Of a stretch of 53,461 bases of DNA, positions 9,316 to 20,200 are shown one piece after another (position 1 is the stretch's first letter; each line of letters begins with the position of its first letter). The translations under genes were made by a program, and so were the position numbers. This DNA is from an uncultured Bacteroidaceae bacterium (GTDB lineage Bacteria > Bacteroidota > Bacteroidia > Bacteroidales > Bacteroidaceae), in NCBI GenBank assembly GCA_905236985.1, contig CAJORF010000040.1, positions 1 to 53,461 of the forward strand. The letters are read 5' to 3'. The notes under the pieces are model-generated. The model was not told where the DNA came from, searched no databases, and was given only the letters and a program-made list of their open reading frames with translations.

Positions 9316-10454
9316 AGTACTACCTGATAGCAGGCGAAGCCAGTGGCGACCTCCACGCATCCCATCTCATCGCCGCCCTGAAGGTTCAAGACCCCGAGGC
9401 ACAATTCCGAGGCTTCGGCGGCGACCTCATGGAACGCGAGGGGATGACACTCGTGCGCCACTATCGCACGCTTGCTTTCATGGGCTTTTTGGCGGTCGCC
9501 CTGCACGCTCGCACGATCCTTCGCGGGATGCAGCAATGCAAGGAGGACATCGTCGCTTGGAAACCCGATGTGGTGATTCTCGTTGACTATCCGGGCTTCA
9601 ACCTCAAGATGGCCAAATTCGTCCATGCCATCGGCCTCTGTCCTGTCTATTATTACATCGCGCCCAAGCTCTGGGCTTGGAAGGAGTGGCGCATGAAGGC
9701 AGTCCGCCGTGATGTGGATGAACTCTTCTCCATCCTTCCCTTCGAAGTGGATTTCTTCGAAAAGAAACACGGTTTTCCCATACACTATGTCGGAAATCCG
9801 ACGGTTGATGAGGTTCATCAGTATTGTGTCAACCACTCCCATCAGAGAGAGGTTGGGGGTGAGGCACTCATTGCTCTACTTGCTGGCAGCCGCCAACAGG
9901 AGATCCGCGACAACCTGCCGCGCATGATCAAGGCAGCACAGCCTTTCGCCGACCGCTACCGCCTCGTCATCGCTGGAGCACCAAACATTGACGCTGATTG
10001 TTATAAGAAATATTTAGGTAATGCCAACGTGGAGATTATCTATGGCAAGACCTACGAACTCCTCTCGAATGCTACAGCAGCTCTCGTCACCTCTGGCACC
10101 GCAACCCTCGAGACCGCTCTCTTCCGTGTGCCGCAAGTCGTTTGCTATTTTATGCCATCCCGCTATCTCGCCTCTTTGCTGCGCAAGCTCGTCCTTAAAG
10201 TTCCCTACGTCAGCCTCGTCAACCTCATCGTAGGACGCGAAGTGGTACCCGAACTCGTCGCCGAACAGATGACGGTCAGCAACTGCCGCCATCATCTTGA
10301 AAGCATCCTCCCAGGCGGTGCGGCACGCGAGGCACAGCTGCAAGGCTACGAGGATATGGCCGCGCGCCTCGGTGCCCCCGGTGCTCCCCAGCACGCCGCC
10401 GCGCTCATCGTAAAACTCTTAAAACATCAAAACATCAAAACATCAAACTTTTAA
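9312..10454 (+). CDS. lpxB: Lipid-A-disaccharide synthase LpxB
   Basis: A 380-residue peripheral inner-membrane glycosyltransferase (GT19). It joins UDP-2,3-diacylglucosamine to lipid X to form the lipid A disaccharide. The start MKYYLIAGEASGDLHASHLI and the segments GFGGDLMEREGM, DYPGFNLKMAKF, YYIAPKLWAWKEWR, YVGNPTVDEV, LLAGSRQQEI and SGTATLETAL are all characteristic. The ATG overlaps the surE stop by 4 bp. Two repeat-derived peculiarities are visible. Codons around residues 176-186 (HSHQREVGGE) come from a GC-rich palindromic-element arm. The C-terminal KHQNIKTSNF is encoded by three tandem copies of AAAACATC. Both keep the reading frame. Confidence 0.96.
   Translation: MKYYLIAGEASGDLHASHLIAALKVQDPEAQFRGFGGDLMEREGMTLVRHYRTLAFMGFLAVALHARTILRGMQQCKEDIVAWKPDVVILVDYPGFNLKMAKFVHAIGLCPVYYYIAPKLWAWKEWRMKAVRRDVDELFSILPFEVDFFEKKHGFPIHYVGNPTVDEVHQYCVNHSHQREVGGEALIALLAGSRQQEIRDNLPRMIKAAQPFADRYRLVIAGAPNIDADCYKKYLGNANVEIIYGKTYELLSNATAALVTSGTATLETALFRVPQVVCYFMPSRYLASLLRKLVLKVPYVSLVNLIVGREVVPELVAEQMTVSNCRHHLESILPGGAAREAQLQGYEDMAARLGAPGAPQHAAALIVKLLKHQNIKTSNF
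9836..9866 (+). repeat. Single arm of the GC-rich palindromic repeat inside lpxB
   Basis: The stretch CACTCCCATCAGAGAGAGG followed by TTGGGGGTGAGG resembles the right-hand arm of the palindromic elements at 25635-25742 and 52288-52449 (CTCCC...GGGAGG-TTGG-GGTG). It is read in frame within lpxB just before the conserved LLAGSRQQEI. Assignment to the same family is inferred from similarity by eye. Confidence 0.45.
10421..10444 (+). repeat. Three tandem AAAACATC octamers at the lpxB 3' end
   Basis: Three perfect copies of the 8-mer AAAACATC form the last codons of lpxB. Short tandem repeats of this kind recur at several gene ends in the window. Confidence 0.85.
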
Positions 10455-10466
10455 ACTCATACAACT

Positions 10467-11177
10467 ATGCCCCGATTCAAACGTATCCTCCTCAAGCTCT
10501 CAGGCGAAAGTCTGATGGGCGAACAGCGATACGGCATCGACGAGAAACGTCTGGCCGAATATGCTGAACAGATTAAAGAAATCCACGACCTCGGCGTGCA
10601 GATTGGCATCGTCATCGGTGGTGGCAACATCTTCCGCGGCCTCACTGGCGCCGGCAAGGGTTTCGACCGTGTCAAAGGCGACCAGATGGGTATGTGCGCC
10701 ACCGTCATCAACTCCCTCGCACTCAGTTCAGCCCTTGGTGCAGCAGGTGTCAAGAGCCGTGTGCTGACCGCCATACGCATGGAACCCATCGGTGAGTTCT
10801 ACACCAAATGGAAGGCCATCGAAGCAATGGAGAACGGCGAAGTCGCCATCTTCAGCGCAGGCACCGGCAATCCCTATTTCACCACCGACACAGGTTCATC
10901 GCTGCGCGGCATCGAAATTGAGGCTGATGTGATGCTCAAAGGTACTCGCGTCGATGGTGTTTATACCGCTGATCCTGAGAAAGACCCGACAGCAACGAAG
11001 TTCGATGAGATCACCTTCGATGAGATCTATAACCGTGGCCTCAAGGTGATGGATCTCACCGCCACTACGATGTGCAAGGAGAACAATCTGCCCATCTATG
11101 TCTTCAATATGGATGTCCTCGGCAACTTGCGCAAAGTCATCGACGGCGAACCCATCGGCACCCTAGTGCATCGCTAA
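10467..11177 (+). CDS. pyrH: UMP kinase PyrH
   Basis: A 236-residue cytosolic enzyme of exactly typical length for bacterial UMP kinase, of the amino-acid-kinase fold. It phosphorylates UMP to UDP in pyrimidine nucleotide synthesis. It shows RILLKLSGESLMG (phosphate-binding Lys/Gly), GIVIGGGNIFRG, DQMGMCATVINSLAL, FSAGTGNPYFTTD and the C-terminal LRKVIDGEPIGTLV. It lies 12 bp after lpxB and is probably the last gene of the surE-lpxB-pyrH run, because a strong hairpin plus T-run follows at 11203-11278. Confidence 0.97.
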   Translation: MPRFKRILLKLSGESLMGEQRYGIDEKRLAEYAEQIKEIHDLGVQIGIVIGGGNIFRGLTGAGKGFDRVKGDQMGMCATVINSLALSSALGAAGVKSRVLTAIRMEPIGEFYTKWKAIEAMENGEVAIFSAGTGNPYFTTDTGSSLRGIEIEADVMLKGTRVDGVYTADPEKDPTATKFDEITFDEIYNRGLKVMDLTATTMCKENNLPIYVFNMDVLGNLRKVIDGEPIGTLVHR

Positions 11178-11202
11178 AAAAGTACGATAGACAGCATCTT
11201 GA

Positions 11203-11278
11203 AGTTCATCGCGCTCACATTTTTAAGGCTCTGTGAAAGAAAACCTTGTGGAATGTGCGCGCGCATGAACTTTTTTTT
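11203..11278 (+). terminator. Long-stem intrinsic terminator after pyrH
   Basis: AGTTCATCGCGCTCACA (11203-11219) pairs with TGTGCGCGCGCATGAACT (11254-11271) with minor mismatch. An inner AAGG/CCTT pair supports the fold, and a run of seven further T follows. The T-run abuts the alaS promoter box. Confidence 0.75.
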
Positions 11279-11279
11279 G

Positions 11280-11287
11280 TACCTTTG
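11280..11287 (+). promoter_or_regulatory. -7 box (TACCTTTG) for alaS
   Basis: TACCTTTG matches TAnnTTTG and begins 2 bp after the terminator T-run, giving a leader of about 65 nt before the ATG at 11357. The leader (about 11308-11350) is made of AAATCGT/GTCAAA-type short repeats like those upstream of rpsB. Confidence 0.65.
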
Positions 11288-11356
11288 CGCCCACAATTTG
11301 TAAGTCACAAATTGTCAAAGCATAAATCGTAAATCGTCAAATCGTAAATAAAAAAG

Positions 11357-13996
11357 ATGCTTACAGCTAATGAAATCCGCGAGAGCTTCAAGCAGTTCTT
11401 CGCTCAGAAGGGACACGCGATCGTACCCTCCGCTCCCATGGTCATCAAAGATGACCCAACGCTCATGTTCACCAATGCTGGTATGAACCAGTGGAAAGAC
11501 ATCATCCTCGGCACCAAAGATCCCGAACCGCGCCGCCGTGCCGACTCGCAGAAATGCCTGCGCGTCAGCGGCAAGCACAACGACCTCGAAGAGGTGGGAC
11601 ACGACACATACCACCATACGATGTTTGAGATGCTGGGCAACTGGTCATTTGGCGACTACTTCAAAGAAGGAGCTATCGACATGGCATGGGAATACCTCGT
11701 GGATGTCATTGGCCTTGATCCCAAGGATCTGTACGTGACTGTCTTTGAGGGCTCTCCTGAAGAAGGCATCGCTCGCGATGACGAGGCTGCCAGCTACTGG
11801 GCAAAACATGTACCTGCAGACCACATCATCAACGGCAACAAGCATGACAACTTCTGGGAGATGGGCGACACGGGGCCCTGTGGTCCCTGCTCGGAAATCC
11901 ACCTTGACAGCCGCACACCCGAGGAGAAGGCTCAGGTGCCCGGCCGTGAACTGGTCAACAAAGACGACCCGCAGGTCATCGAGATCTGGAACCTCGTCTT
12001 CATGCAGTTCGAACGCAAGGCCGACGGCTCATTGGTGAAGCTCGGCATGAACGTAATCGACACGGGAATGGGCTTCGAGCGTCTTGTCCGTGCGCTGCAG
12101 GGCAAACACTCGAACTACGACACTGACGTGTTCCAACCCGTCATTAAAGCCATCGAACAGCTCTCCGGCAAGGCTTACGGCAAGAGCGAGGAGGTGGATG
12201 TGGCGATGCGCGTTATCGCTGACCATATCCGCGCCGTGGCTTTCTCCATCGCTGACGGTCAGCTGCCCTCCAATGCCAAAGCGGGCTACGTCATCCGTCG
12301 CATCTTGCGCCGTGCCGTGCGTTATGCCTACACGTTCCTTGGTCAGAAGCGTGCCTTCATGCACTTGTTGCTGCCGACGCTCATCAAGGAGATGGGCGGT
12401 GCTTATCCCGAACTCGTAGCTCAACAGGAGCTGATCACTAAGGTGATGAAGGAGGAGGAAGAGAGCTTCCTGCGCACCTTGGAAACAGGCATCAAACTAT
12501 TGGATAAGGTGATGGCAGACACGAAAGCAGCCGGAAAGACTGAGATTGGCGGCACGGAAGCCTTCACGCTTTTCGACACCTACGGTTTCCCCCTCGACCT
12601 CACTGAGCTCATCTGCCGCGAGAACGGTCTCACCGTGGATGAGGCTGGTTTCAATGTGGAGATGCAGAAGCAGAAGGAGCGCGCCCGCAATGCCGCAGCC
12701 GTAGAAACGGATGACTGGATAGAAGTTGACAAGTTGGATAAAGAAGGAAACAACTCGTCAACAGAATTCGTAGGCTGGGACTTCACTGAATACGAATGTC
12801 ACATCCTGCGTTACCGCAAAGTGGTGCAGAAGAAACAGACATACTATCAGATTGTTCTCGACAAGACTCCATTCTACGCTGAAATGGGTGGACAGTTGGG
12901 CGACCAGGGAGTCATCGTCAGTGAGTTTGAGACGATTGACATTATCGACACCAAGAGCGAGAACGGTCTGACCGTCCACATCGCCAAGAAGCTGCCCGAA
13001 CATCCCGAAGCGAATTTCATGGCATGTGTAGATACTGACAAGCGTCACGCCAGTGAAGCCAACCACAGTGCTACGCACCTTCTGGATCAAGCTTTGCGCG
13101 AAGTGCTCGGCACACACGTCGAGCAGAAGGGTTCACTCGTGTCAGCTGATGGTCTGCGCTTCGACTTCAGCCATTTCCAGAAGGTCACGGCTGAAGAACT
13201 GCGCCAGGTCGAGCGCATCGTCAATGCCCGCATCCGCGAGAACATTCCTCTTCTGGATCATCGCAATGTACCCATCGAAAAGGCCAAGGAACTCGGTGCC
13301 ATCGCCCTTTTCGGTGAGAAATACGGCGACCGCGTCCGCGTCGTGCAGTTCGGACAGAGCGTAGAGTTCTGTGGCGGCTGCCACGTGAAGGCTACAGGCC
13401 AGATCGGAATGTTCAAGATCATCGCTGAAAGTAGTGTCGCTGCTGGCATCCGTCGCATCGAAGCCGTCACTGGTGCCAAGGTGGAGGAGATGCTCTACCA
13501 GTTGCAGGACACCATAGAAGCACTGCGCCAGATGTTCAACGGTGTACCTGACCTGAAGGGAGCGATTGAACGTCTCGTCTGCGAGAATGCTGGAATGAAG
13601 AAACAAGCCGAGGAGTTCATACACGAGAAAGCTCAGAGCTACAAGCAGGAACTCCTGCGCACGGTGGTCGAGCGCAACGGCATCAGCATCATCACGGGCA
13701 AGACGATCCTGCCACCCGAAGCCATCAAGGATATCGCCTTCCAGCTGCGCGCCGAGGTGGAGAACGCCCTCGTGTGCATCGGCTCCATTCATGATGGAAA
13801 GCCCCTGCTGACCTGCGCAGCATCTGACTTGCTCGTCAAAGAGCATGGAGTGAACGTCGGGCAGGTCATCCGCGATGCAGCCAAGCTCATGCAGGGCGGC
13901 GGCGGTGGACAGCCTCACTTCGCAACAGCTGGCGGCAAGAACCCCGACGGCATCAGCACGGCAATCGATAAGTTCATCGAGCTGGCTGCAAAATAA
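11357..13996 (+). CDS. alaS: Alanyl-tRNA synthetase
   Basis: An 879-residue cytosolic class II synthetase of normal length that charges tRNA-Ala. The catalytic domain begins at once with [20 protein letters not shown] and contains the class II motif 2 region ([30 protein letters not shown]). The tRNA-recognition region precedes the editing domain. The editing-site zinc set is complete: HxxxH at H570/H574 (NHSATH) and CxxxH at C672/H676 (CGGCH). A C-terminal oligomerisation region ends in [19 protein letters not shown]. It has its own promoter directly behind the pyrH terminator, so it is a separate transcription unit. Confidence 0.98.
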   Translation: MLTANEIRESFKQFFAQKGHAIVPSAPMVIKDDPTLMFTNAGMNQWKDIILGTKDPEPRRRADSQKCLRVSGKHNDLEEVGHDTYHHTMFEMLGNWSFGDYFKEGAIDMAWEYLVDVIGLDPKDLYVTVFEGSPEEGIARDDEAASYWAKHVPADHIINGNKHDNFWEMGDTGPCGPCSEIHLDSRTPEEKAQVPGRELVNKDDPQVIEIWNLVFMQFERKADGSLVKLGMNVIDTGMGFERLVRALQGKHSNYDTDVFQPVIKAIEQLSGKAYGKSEEVDVAMRVIADHIRAVAFSIADGQLPSNAKAGYVIRRILRRAVRYAYTFLGQKRAFMHLLLPTLIKEMGGAYPELVAQQELITKVMKEEEESFLRTLETGIKLLDKVMADTKAAGKTEIGGTEAFTLFDTYGFPLDLTELICRENGLTVDEAGFNVEMQKQKERARNAAAVETDDWIEVDKLDKEGNNSSTEFVGWDFTEYECHILRYRKVVQKKQTYYQIVLDKTPFYAEMGGQLGDQGVIVSEFETIDIIDTKSENGLTVHIAKKLPEHPEANFMACVDTDKRHASEANHSATHLLDQALREVLGTHVEQKGSLVSADGLRFDFSHFQKVTAEELRQVERIVNARIRENIPLLDHRNVPIEKAKELGAIALFGEKYGDRVRVVQFGQSVEFCGGCHVKATGQIGMFKIIAESSVAAGIRRIEAVTGAKVEEMLYQLQDTIEALRQMFNGVPDLKGAIERLVCENAGMKKQAEEFIHEKAQSYKQELLRTVVERNGISIITGKTILPPEAIKDIAFQLRAEVENALVCIGSIHDGKPLLTCAASDLLVKEHGVNVGQVIRDAAKLMQGGGGGQPHFATAGGKNPDGISTAIDKFIELAAK

Positions 13997-14028
13997 GTTT
14001 TTTAAACACTTAAACATATCTTTATCCG

Positions 14029-17000
14029 ATGATGAAAACACTGCGTTATGGCGTTATCACGCTCTGCGCACTGCTGGTTACATTGACTGCAGTGGCTGCC
14101 GATTATACCGACTTTCTCACTCCAGCCAAGGGCTTCACCGAGGTCACCACCACCGATGGGATGATTGCCGACGGCAATTATTACTACGTCCTGGCCTCTG
14201 CGGAAAATACAGGACTCATCGTCAGCCCTGGAGAATATGAGGCCAAACCTGCCGGAGCCAGTGATAACACCAAAGCGCTGCGTTATCGTTCGGTGGGCTC
14301 TGACCCCATTCTCGACCTGACCAATTTCTTCACCATCGAGAAGAGCGGTTCGTTTATCGGTTTTCGTAATGTCATCTACAACACAGATCTATTCCAGACG
14401 CATGAGAATGCCGGCCAATTGTATGTGAACTCTTTCACAGACAAGACGCTCGACGAATGGAGCTGCCTGACGCCGACTTATCAGAATGGCTATTGGCTCT
14501 TCGAGAGCGGCAAATATCCATTGTCAAGCGGCAATCAGGAGTGTGGCTATATGGGACCGTGGAACAAACGCGTGGAAGAGGGTGAGGCCATAGCGCTGAA
14601 TCGCCACAATACCGTGGGCGACAGAGCGGGACATTACCGTCTGTTCCGCATCGCCAGGAACGACCTTATGGCACTGCGCCTTTACGCAACCATTCTCACT
14701 GAAGCCAATGGTTTCACTGAGGTGACAACGATAGATGGTCTCAGCGACGATCCTGCGCAATGCTATCTCATCACATCTGCCGAGCAGCCCGGTCTTTTCG
14801 TGGGTTTGGGCAAGTACGAAGCCAAACCCGAATGGGCAGGAGAAGACACGAAGGCATTACGCTATCGTCAAGCAGGCAATCCCGTGGCAGACTTGTCGAA
14901 CTTCTTCACCATCGAGAAGGCTGGCACGTTCATCGGATTCCGTAATGTGGTCGAAAAGAGCAGCCTCTTCCAGACGCATGACAACGCGGGATTTATGTAT
15001 GTGCTCACTTACACCGAGCCCACAATGAGCGACTGGTGCTACCTGAGTCCCACTTTCCAGAACGGCTATTGGCTCTTTGAGAGCGGCAAATATCCGATGT
15101 CGAGTCAGGACTGGGCTTGCGGCTATCTCGGCCCATGGAACAAGAAGGTGGAAGCCGATGAGCCTATTGCACTGAACCGTCGCAACATCGAAGGCGACGA
15201 GGCTGGCCATTACCGTCTTTGGCGTATCGCTCGCACAAGCTTATTCCAGCTCATGCGATCTATCGGAGAAGATGAATCGGCTGACCTCACATGGAAAATC
15301 ACCAATCCGTCGTTTGAGACAGGCGACGAGACGGGATGGACGCTTCACAACAAGGAAAACGGAAACGATGAATTCCGAACCAGGACATACGATATGACGG
15401 GGCGTGCCGGCAACTACCTGATGAATGCCTGGCAGTGGTGGGCAACCAGCCTAAATGTCAGCCAAGTCGTGGAGAATCTTCCAAGCGGACGCTACGAGTT
15501 ATCGGGTATGATGGCAGCGTGGAATGGACGTCCTGTCACGTTATCCGCCAACGACAAGACTGCAACAGTCACAGGCGTTCATGATTGCGGAGGTATCAAG
15601 GTAAAGGTCGATGTCACTATAGATGCTGAAGGGCAATTGACCATTAATGCCGGCTGTGCCACCGACTGGTGGACCGAGGGACGCCCGCAGCTGGAGAACG
15701 AAGCCCTATGCTTCTTCAAACTGGATGACGTGCAGTTGCACTGCAAGAAGCTCTTCCTCGATGCCTTGGCTGTACGGCTACCCAACGACGGGACAAAGCT
15801 CATCCCCGAGCAATGGTACTACTACGACACCGAACACTTTACCGAATGTGCACTTTTTGGCGAACTCGACGGTCTCGTCTATTACACCAATGGTCAAATT
15901 GCAGCAGCCTCTGTCAATGGATTTGAGGCTAAGAGTACGCTGAGACTCAATGCAGGGCGTACTTATTTCAAGACATCAGCCACAGACGCCACCTTAGTGA
16001 TTACGCCCTATCGCAGCGTGGAGGAAGGATCCTTCACCGCTGTGGCACTCAATGTGGACGGGCTGCCCAATAAAATCGGATCATTTGTATTGAACAACGA
16101 TGGTCCTGGATCTGAAGGCTCAAAGAAAATCAGTCAATACTTGGCCTCTAAGGACTATGATGTCATAGGCTGTAGCGAGGACTTCAACTATCATGGCTCG
16201 CTGATGTCGTACCTCAATGACAACTATAGCAGCGGCACGGTCAGGAAGACGCTGAGCGTTGGCGATCTGCCCGTCTGGCAAATCTTGCAGGGCAACTTCC
16301 GCTTCGACACAGACGGCTTGAATCTCATCTGGAATAGGAATACCGTGACTGCCTCCAATGAGAGCTGGACGACATGGGATGACATGGAACCGACTGAAGG
16401 CAACCAATACGTGAAGAAGGGCTTCCGCCGCTACGATCTCTGGCTTGGAGGTCATGCCACCATCGATGTCTATGTGCTCCACATGGATGCCGGCGACGCT
16501 TCCACCATTTGGTCGCGAGAGTCACAATGGCGGCAACTGGCTGATGCCATCAACAACAGCGATCATACACGAGCCAAACTGATCATCGGAGATACCAATA
16601 GCCGTTGGACGCGCGAGAACATCACAACGAACTTCAAACGACGCCTGAGCAGCGACTTTACCATGTCGGACGTTTGGGTGGAGCTGTGCCTCAAGGGAGC
16701 CTATCCGAACCCCAATATGTGGGATCTTACTGACCAGTCTGATCCTACGGATTTCTCCAAGTATGAAGTCGTTGATAAGATCATCTACATCAATCCGAAA
16801 GCTGAAAACACCGTGCGTCTCACGCCCAAAAGCTTCAAGATTGAGCAGGACTACATCTACGACACCATCGATCACAATGGCGACACTCGTGATCTGGGCG
16901 ACCATCGCCCTGTCGTTGTCACATTCAGATACAAACTGTCTCGTGATGTCGCTCCCGTATCCGTCGCAGACATTGACAACATCAATGACAACGACGCTTG

Positions 17001-17091
17001 GTATGACCTCAGCGGTCGTCGCATCCCTGTGTCTTCTGTGCTCCCAAAGGGAGTATTTATTCACAGAGGTAGAAAAATGGTCATCAAATAG
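14029..17091 (+). CDS. Secreted endonuclease/exonuclease/phosphatase-domain protein with duplicated N-terminal modules
   Basis: A 1020-residue exported protein; residues 1-25 are a signal peptide ending VAAD. Two tandem modules of about 185 residues follow (about 30-210 and 220-405), sharing GFTEVTT, ALRYR, NFFTIEK, SLFQTH, QNGYWLFESGKYP and GHYRL. A carbohydrate-binding-like beta domain follows (about 425-565, NPSFETGDETGW). An EEP-fold hydrolase spans about 665-970 with LNVDGLP, a metal-binding Glu in CSEDF, LHMDAG, IIGDTNSRW, SDVW and GDHRP, so the catalytic set appears intact. The C-terminus WYDLSGRR...KGVFIHRGRKMVIK is a tail shared with the next gene, possibly for sorting. The substrate (nucleic acid, phosphoester or sphingolipid) cannot be told. 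ATG 14029 and ATG 14032 are both plausible starts. Confidence 0.78.
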   Translation: MMKTLRYGVITLCALLVTLTAVAADYTDFLTPAKGFTEVTTTDGMIADGNYYYVLASAENTGLIVSPGEYEAKPAGASDNTKALRYRSVGSDPILDLTNFFTIEKSGSFIGFRNVIYNTDLFQTHENAGQLYVNSFTDKTLDEWSCLTPTYQNGYWLFESGKYPLSSGNQECGYMGPWNKRVEEGEAIALNRHNTVGDRAGHYRLFRIARNDLMALRLYATILTEANGFTEVTTIDGLSDDPAQCYLITSAEQPGLFVGLGKYEAKPEWAGEDTKALRYRQAGNPVADLSNFFTIEKAGTFIGFRNVVEKSSLFQTHDNAGFMYVLTYTEPTMSDWCYLSPTFQNGYWLFESGKYPMSSQDWACGYLGPWNKKVEADEPIALNRRNIEGDEAGHYRLWRIARTSLFQLMRSIGEDESADLTWKITNPSFETGDETGWTLHNKENGNDEFRTRTYDMTGRAGNYLMNAWQWWATSLNVSQVVENLPSGRYELSGMMAAWNGRPVTLSANDKTATVTGVHDCGGIKVKVDVTIDAEGQLTINAGCATDWWTEGRPQLENEALCFFKLDDVQLHCKKLFLDALAVRLPNDGTKLIPEQWYYYDTEHFTECALFGELDGLVYYTNGQIAAASVNGFEAKSTLRLNAGRTYFKTSATDATLVITPYRSVEEGSFTAVALNVDGLPNKIGSFVLNNDGPGSEGSKKISQYLASKDYDVIGCSEDFNYHGSLMSYLNDNYSSGTVRKTLSVGDLPVWQILQGNFRFDTDGLNLIWNRNTVTASNESWTTWDDMEPTEGNQYVKKGFRRYDLWLGGHATIDVYVLHMDAGDASTIWSRESQWRQLADAINNSDHTRAKLIIGDTNSRWTRENITTNFKRRLSSDFTMSDVWVELCLKGAYPNPNMWDLTDQSDPTDFSKYEVVDKIIYINPKAENTVRLTPKSFKIEQDYIYDTIDHNGDTRDLGDHRPVVVTFRYKLSRDVAPVSVADIDNINDNDAWYDLSGRRIPVSSVLPKGVFIHRGRKMVIK

Positions 17092-17160
17092 ACTCTTATT
17101 GAGCGATTATACACAGTTTTCCTAAAAATACGTTAAAACGACGTTTTTTTTTACAAATGC

Positions 17161-17195
17161 ATTAGGCGATTCTTCAACGGAATTGCCTAATTTTG
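17161..17195. promoter_or_regulatory. 12-bp inverted repeat overlapping a -7 box (TAATTTTG)
   Basis: ATTAGGCGATTC (17161-17172) and GAATTGCCTAAT (17180-17191) are inverted with one mismatch around a 7-nt loop. The right arm runs into TAATTTTG (17188-17195), a TAnnTTTG promoter box for the 1190-aa secreted protein. It may be an operator or the terminator of the previous gene; both readings fit. Confidence 0.5.
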
Positions 17196-17245
17196 TACAA
17201 TGAAAACGAAGAACCGTTAATTTGTTTACCTAAAGGACTAAGAAA

Positions 17246-20200
17246 ATGAAAAAATTAAGAAAACTTCTTTTGACTGCGATGTTATGTATCGCAGCCTGTG
17301 GCGCTGTCCATGCACAGGTCATCAGTGACCCCGCACAGCTCTCCAACACCAAGGTGTACACCATCAACACGGCTCGTGGCTACTTGACGCTCGACCTCGA
17401 CAACGTGAAGCTCACGTCAACAACACGTAACGATACCGACTCGGGGAGCGAGACGTACAACCAGTACGTCATCGAAAACGAGAATGCCGACCAGTCGGAA
17501 GAAGCGCGTCAGTTCGGCATCCTGAACATCGACGGGAAGTATTATATCTACTCCCCGAAGTTGAAGCAGTTTGCCTTGCTGCACGATGCGACACTGGAGT
17601 TCTATTCCACTGCCGGAACAGGACTGGCGTTCACAATGGATGGTCAGGGCGATGGTCCCCTGCGCCTGAAGATCTGGGGGTGGGGCAACGACGGCAGCCA
17701 ATCCTATTACATCAACAACAACGGTAACATCGTGCTCAACAAATACACGGCCGTTGATCCAGGAAACTCGCTGATGATTGAGGAAGTACCCGGTGCCACC
17801 CTCGATTTCGACGAGGCTATGGAGGTGTTCAATTCCAATATCTGGATTGACCCACACCACGTATATTACATCGCAACGACCGACTCACGCATGGGCCAGT
17901 GGGGCGTTGAAAGCGACGGCGTAACGCTCACAGGAACTCGTGAAGGCGGTGATTTTTCCAATCCCTCATGTGCTGACAACGACCGCAAATGGGCTTTCTA
18001 TCGCGACGGCTCAAAGACTTACCTCTTCAATGTCGGCATGCAGATGTTTCTCAGCAAGAACACCAAGACCCAGGATCGTGGAGGAAATAAAAATACAGGT
18101 CAGTTGACGACATCGAAGGATGAGTTTGCCAGTGTCAAATTCATTCGCAGCAACGATAACAACTACCCCTTCCTGCTCTACATCGAGGACAACGGCTTGT
18201 GGTTCAACGGACAAGGGAATGGCAGCATGACCGTCAGCAACTGGAGAAGCAGCTTCGACGACGGCAACCGTCAGAGCATCACCGAGGTGCCGGGCGAGGA
18301 TGCATACAGCGACATGCAGGCTTTCTTCGAGATCCCGTCGTGGGACATCACTTTCCATCTTATGTTCGAAGGTCAGGAGATCGGCACTGTCGTGCGTAAC
18401 ATGACGGAAGGCTTCGATGCTAAACTGCCCGAAGACATGATCTACAATTCCTGCGAATACGACTACAACCCCGCCGTCATTACATCCGACGACGATGTCA
18501 CCGTCGATGTCTTCTGGAAGGGTCCCTTCGAGTTCTCATCCAGCTACAGTTCCGCCAAATGGTACAACCTGCTGTTCGACCGCGAGAATGACCAGGACGA
18601 GGCTCGAGTGGGCAGATACTATGCATGGTACGAGGAAGGCCGTGAGCCCTACTATCCCAAACAAGATGCTGATGAGGCACTGCGTTCGGCTCCGCAGAGC
18701 CAATGGGCTTTCGTGGGCAATCCCTACGCCGTGAAGATCTACAACAAGTTTGCCGGTGAAGGCATGACGCTCTGGAACAGCGGCTTCGACAATGGCGGCA
18801 ACGCGGTAGGGAGTGTCGTTCTGCGCGATGGCGACCACTTCTGGACCGTAAAGAATTACGAAGAGGATACGTATGAGTTCTCGCTGGGACTTGAAGTCAA
18901 CGGCGGTTACCAGTATATCAACCAGCACGGTGGCGCAAGTGCCAATTCGTATTTCGGCCTGTGGGGCAGCTATGATGCCGGCTCAAGGCTGATGGTTGAG
19001 GATGTGCCGGACATCGACGTGACGGAAGTCTGGTATGATGTTTACTACAACGATGCCGTCGTGGCCTCGGCCAAGGTTATCGGTCAGGAGGTGGGTACGC
19101 CCATCGCCGATCTGCCGTCGGAGCTGAACCTTGACTTCGTGGAACTGACGTACGACGAGTCGCAGGATGTCAGTGCAGACCTTCATGTACGCGTTGATGC
19201 CATTTGGGACGGTCCCTTTGATCTCGCCGCTGACTACTCCAGCGCACATTGGTACGATATGTCTGTACATAAGGACTGGTATGTGACCAGCGACGTAATC
19301 AATGAGCTCGGGGCTTTGGAACCCGTGAATGCCAACGCCATCGGTCTGATCCAAGATTCCTACCAGTGGGCTTTCGTCGGCGATCCCTATCATATTCAGA
19401 TCTATAACAAGGCTATAGGAAGCAGTCAGGTCTTTGCCTGGACAGAAGCTGTTGATGGTAATATTCCGACCTTCACGGATGCCTCGACTGACCATTACTG
19501 GCAAATCCGTCAGAGCACAGTTACAAGCGATGATTACTACGGCTCATTCCTTATCACGATTCCGGGTCTGCAAAACGGCAGATTTGGTGCCGTGAACCAG
19601 TATGGCGGTCCTGGAAATGTACTGAAAGTGTGGTACAATGCCAACTTAGCCGATGAGGGTTCTATTTATACCGTATTTGATGTTCCTGATGATTTCTCAC
19701 AGTTTGTGATCGATGAAATCGCCCCGATGATGGAATCCGAGACCAAGTGGTTCAGCTGGAACGAGGCTTCGCGTGCCGCCATTGCCTATGATCCCAGCTA
19801 TAAGGAATCATGCTCCTTCGAGACCTATAAGAGGATGAAAGAAACCATCGTCTCACTGGAAGACGACATCAACAGCTACCTCATGCCTCCAACAGGCTAC
19901 TATCGTTTGAAGAATAAGTATCACCAGGATTTCCTGGGACTCACCGATGACCTCGCTCGCGGAAACATCGACGACTCCGACGCCACCACAGTAATCAAAC
20001 TGACAAAGGTAGGCGAAAACCAGTACACAATACAAGTACAAGACCAATACTTGCAACCCGTGAGCAGAAGCACCATGATGGAAACCCATCCCGACAACGC
20101 TGAAGTCTTCACATTCTTCGTGACGCAGGCGGGCTACGCCGTCCTTACCGCTACGCCAGAAGGTGAGACCGATGAGGAAAAGGCAGCCTACGACTATTCG

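Noticed and set aside
13142..14041. 299-codon minus-strand frame opposite alaS
   Set aside because: Shadow of a well-supported essential gene.
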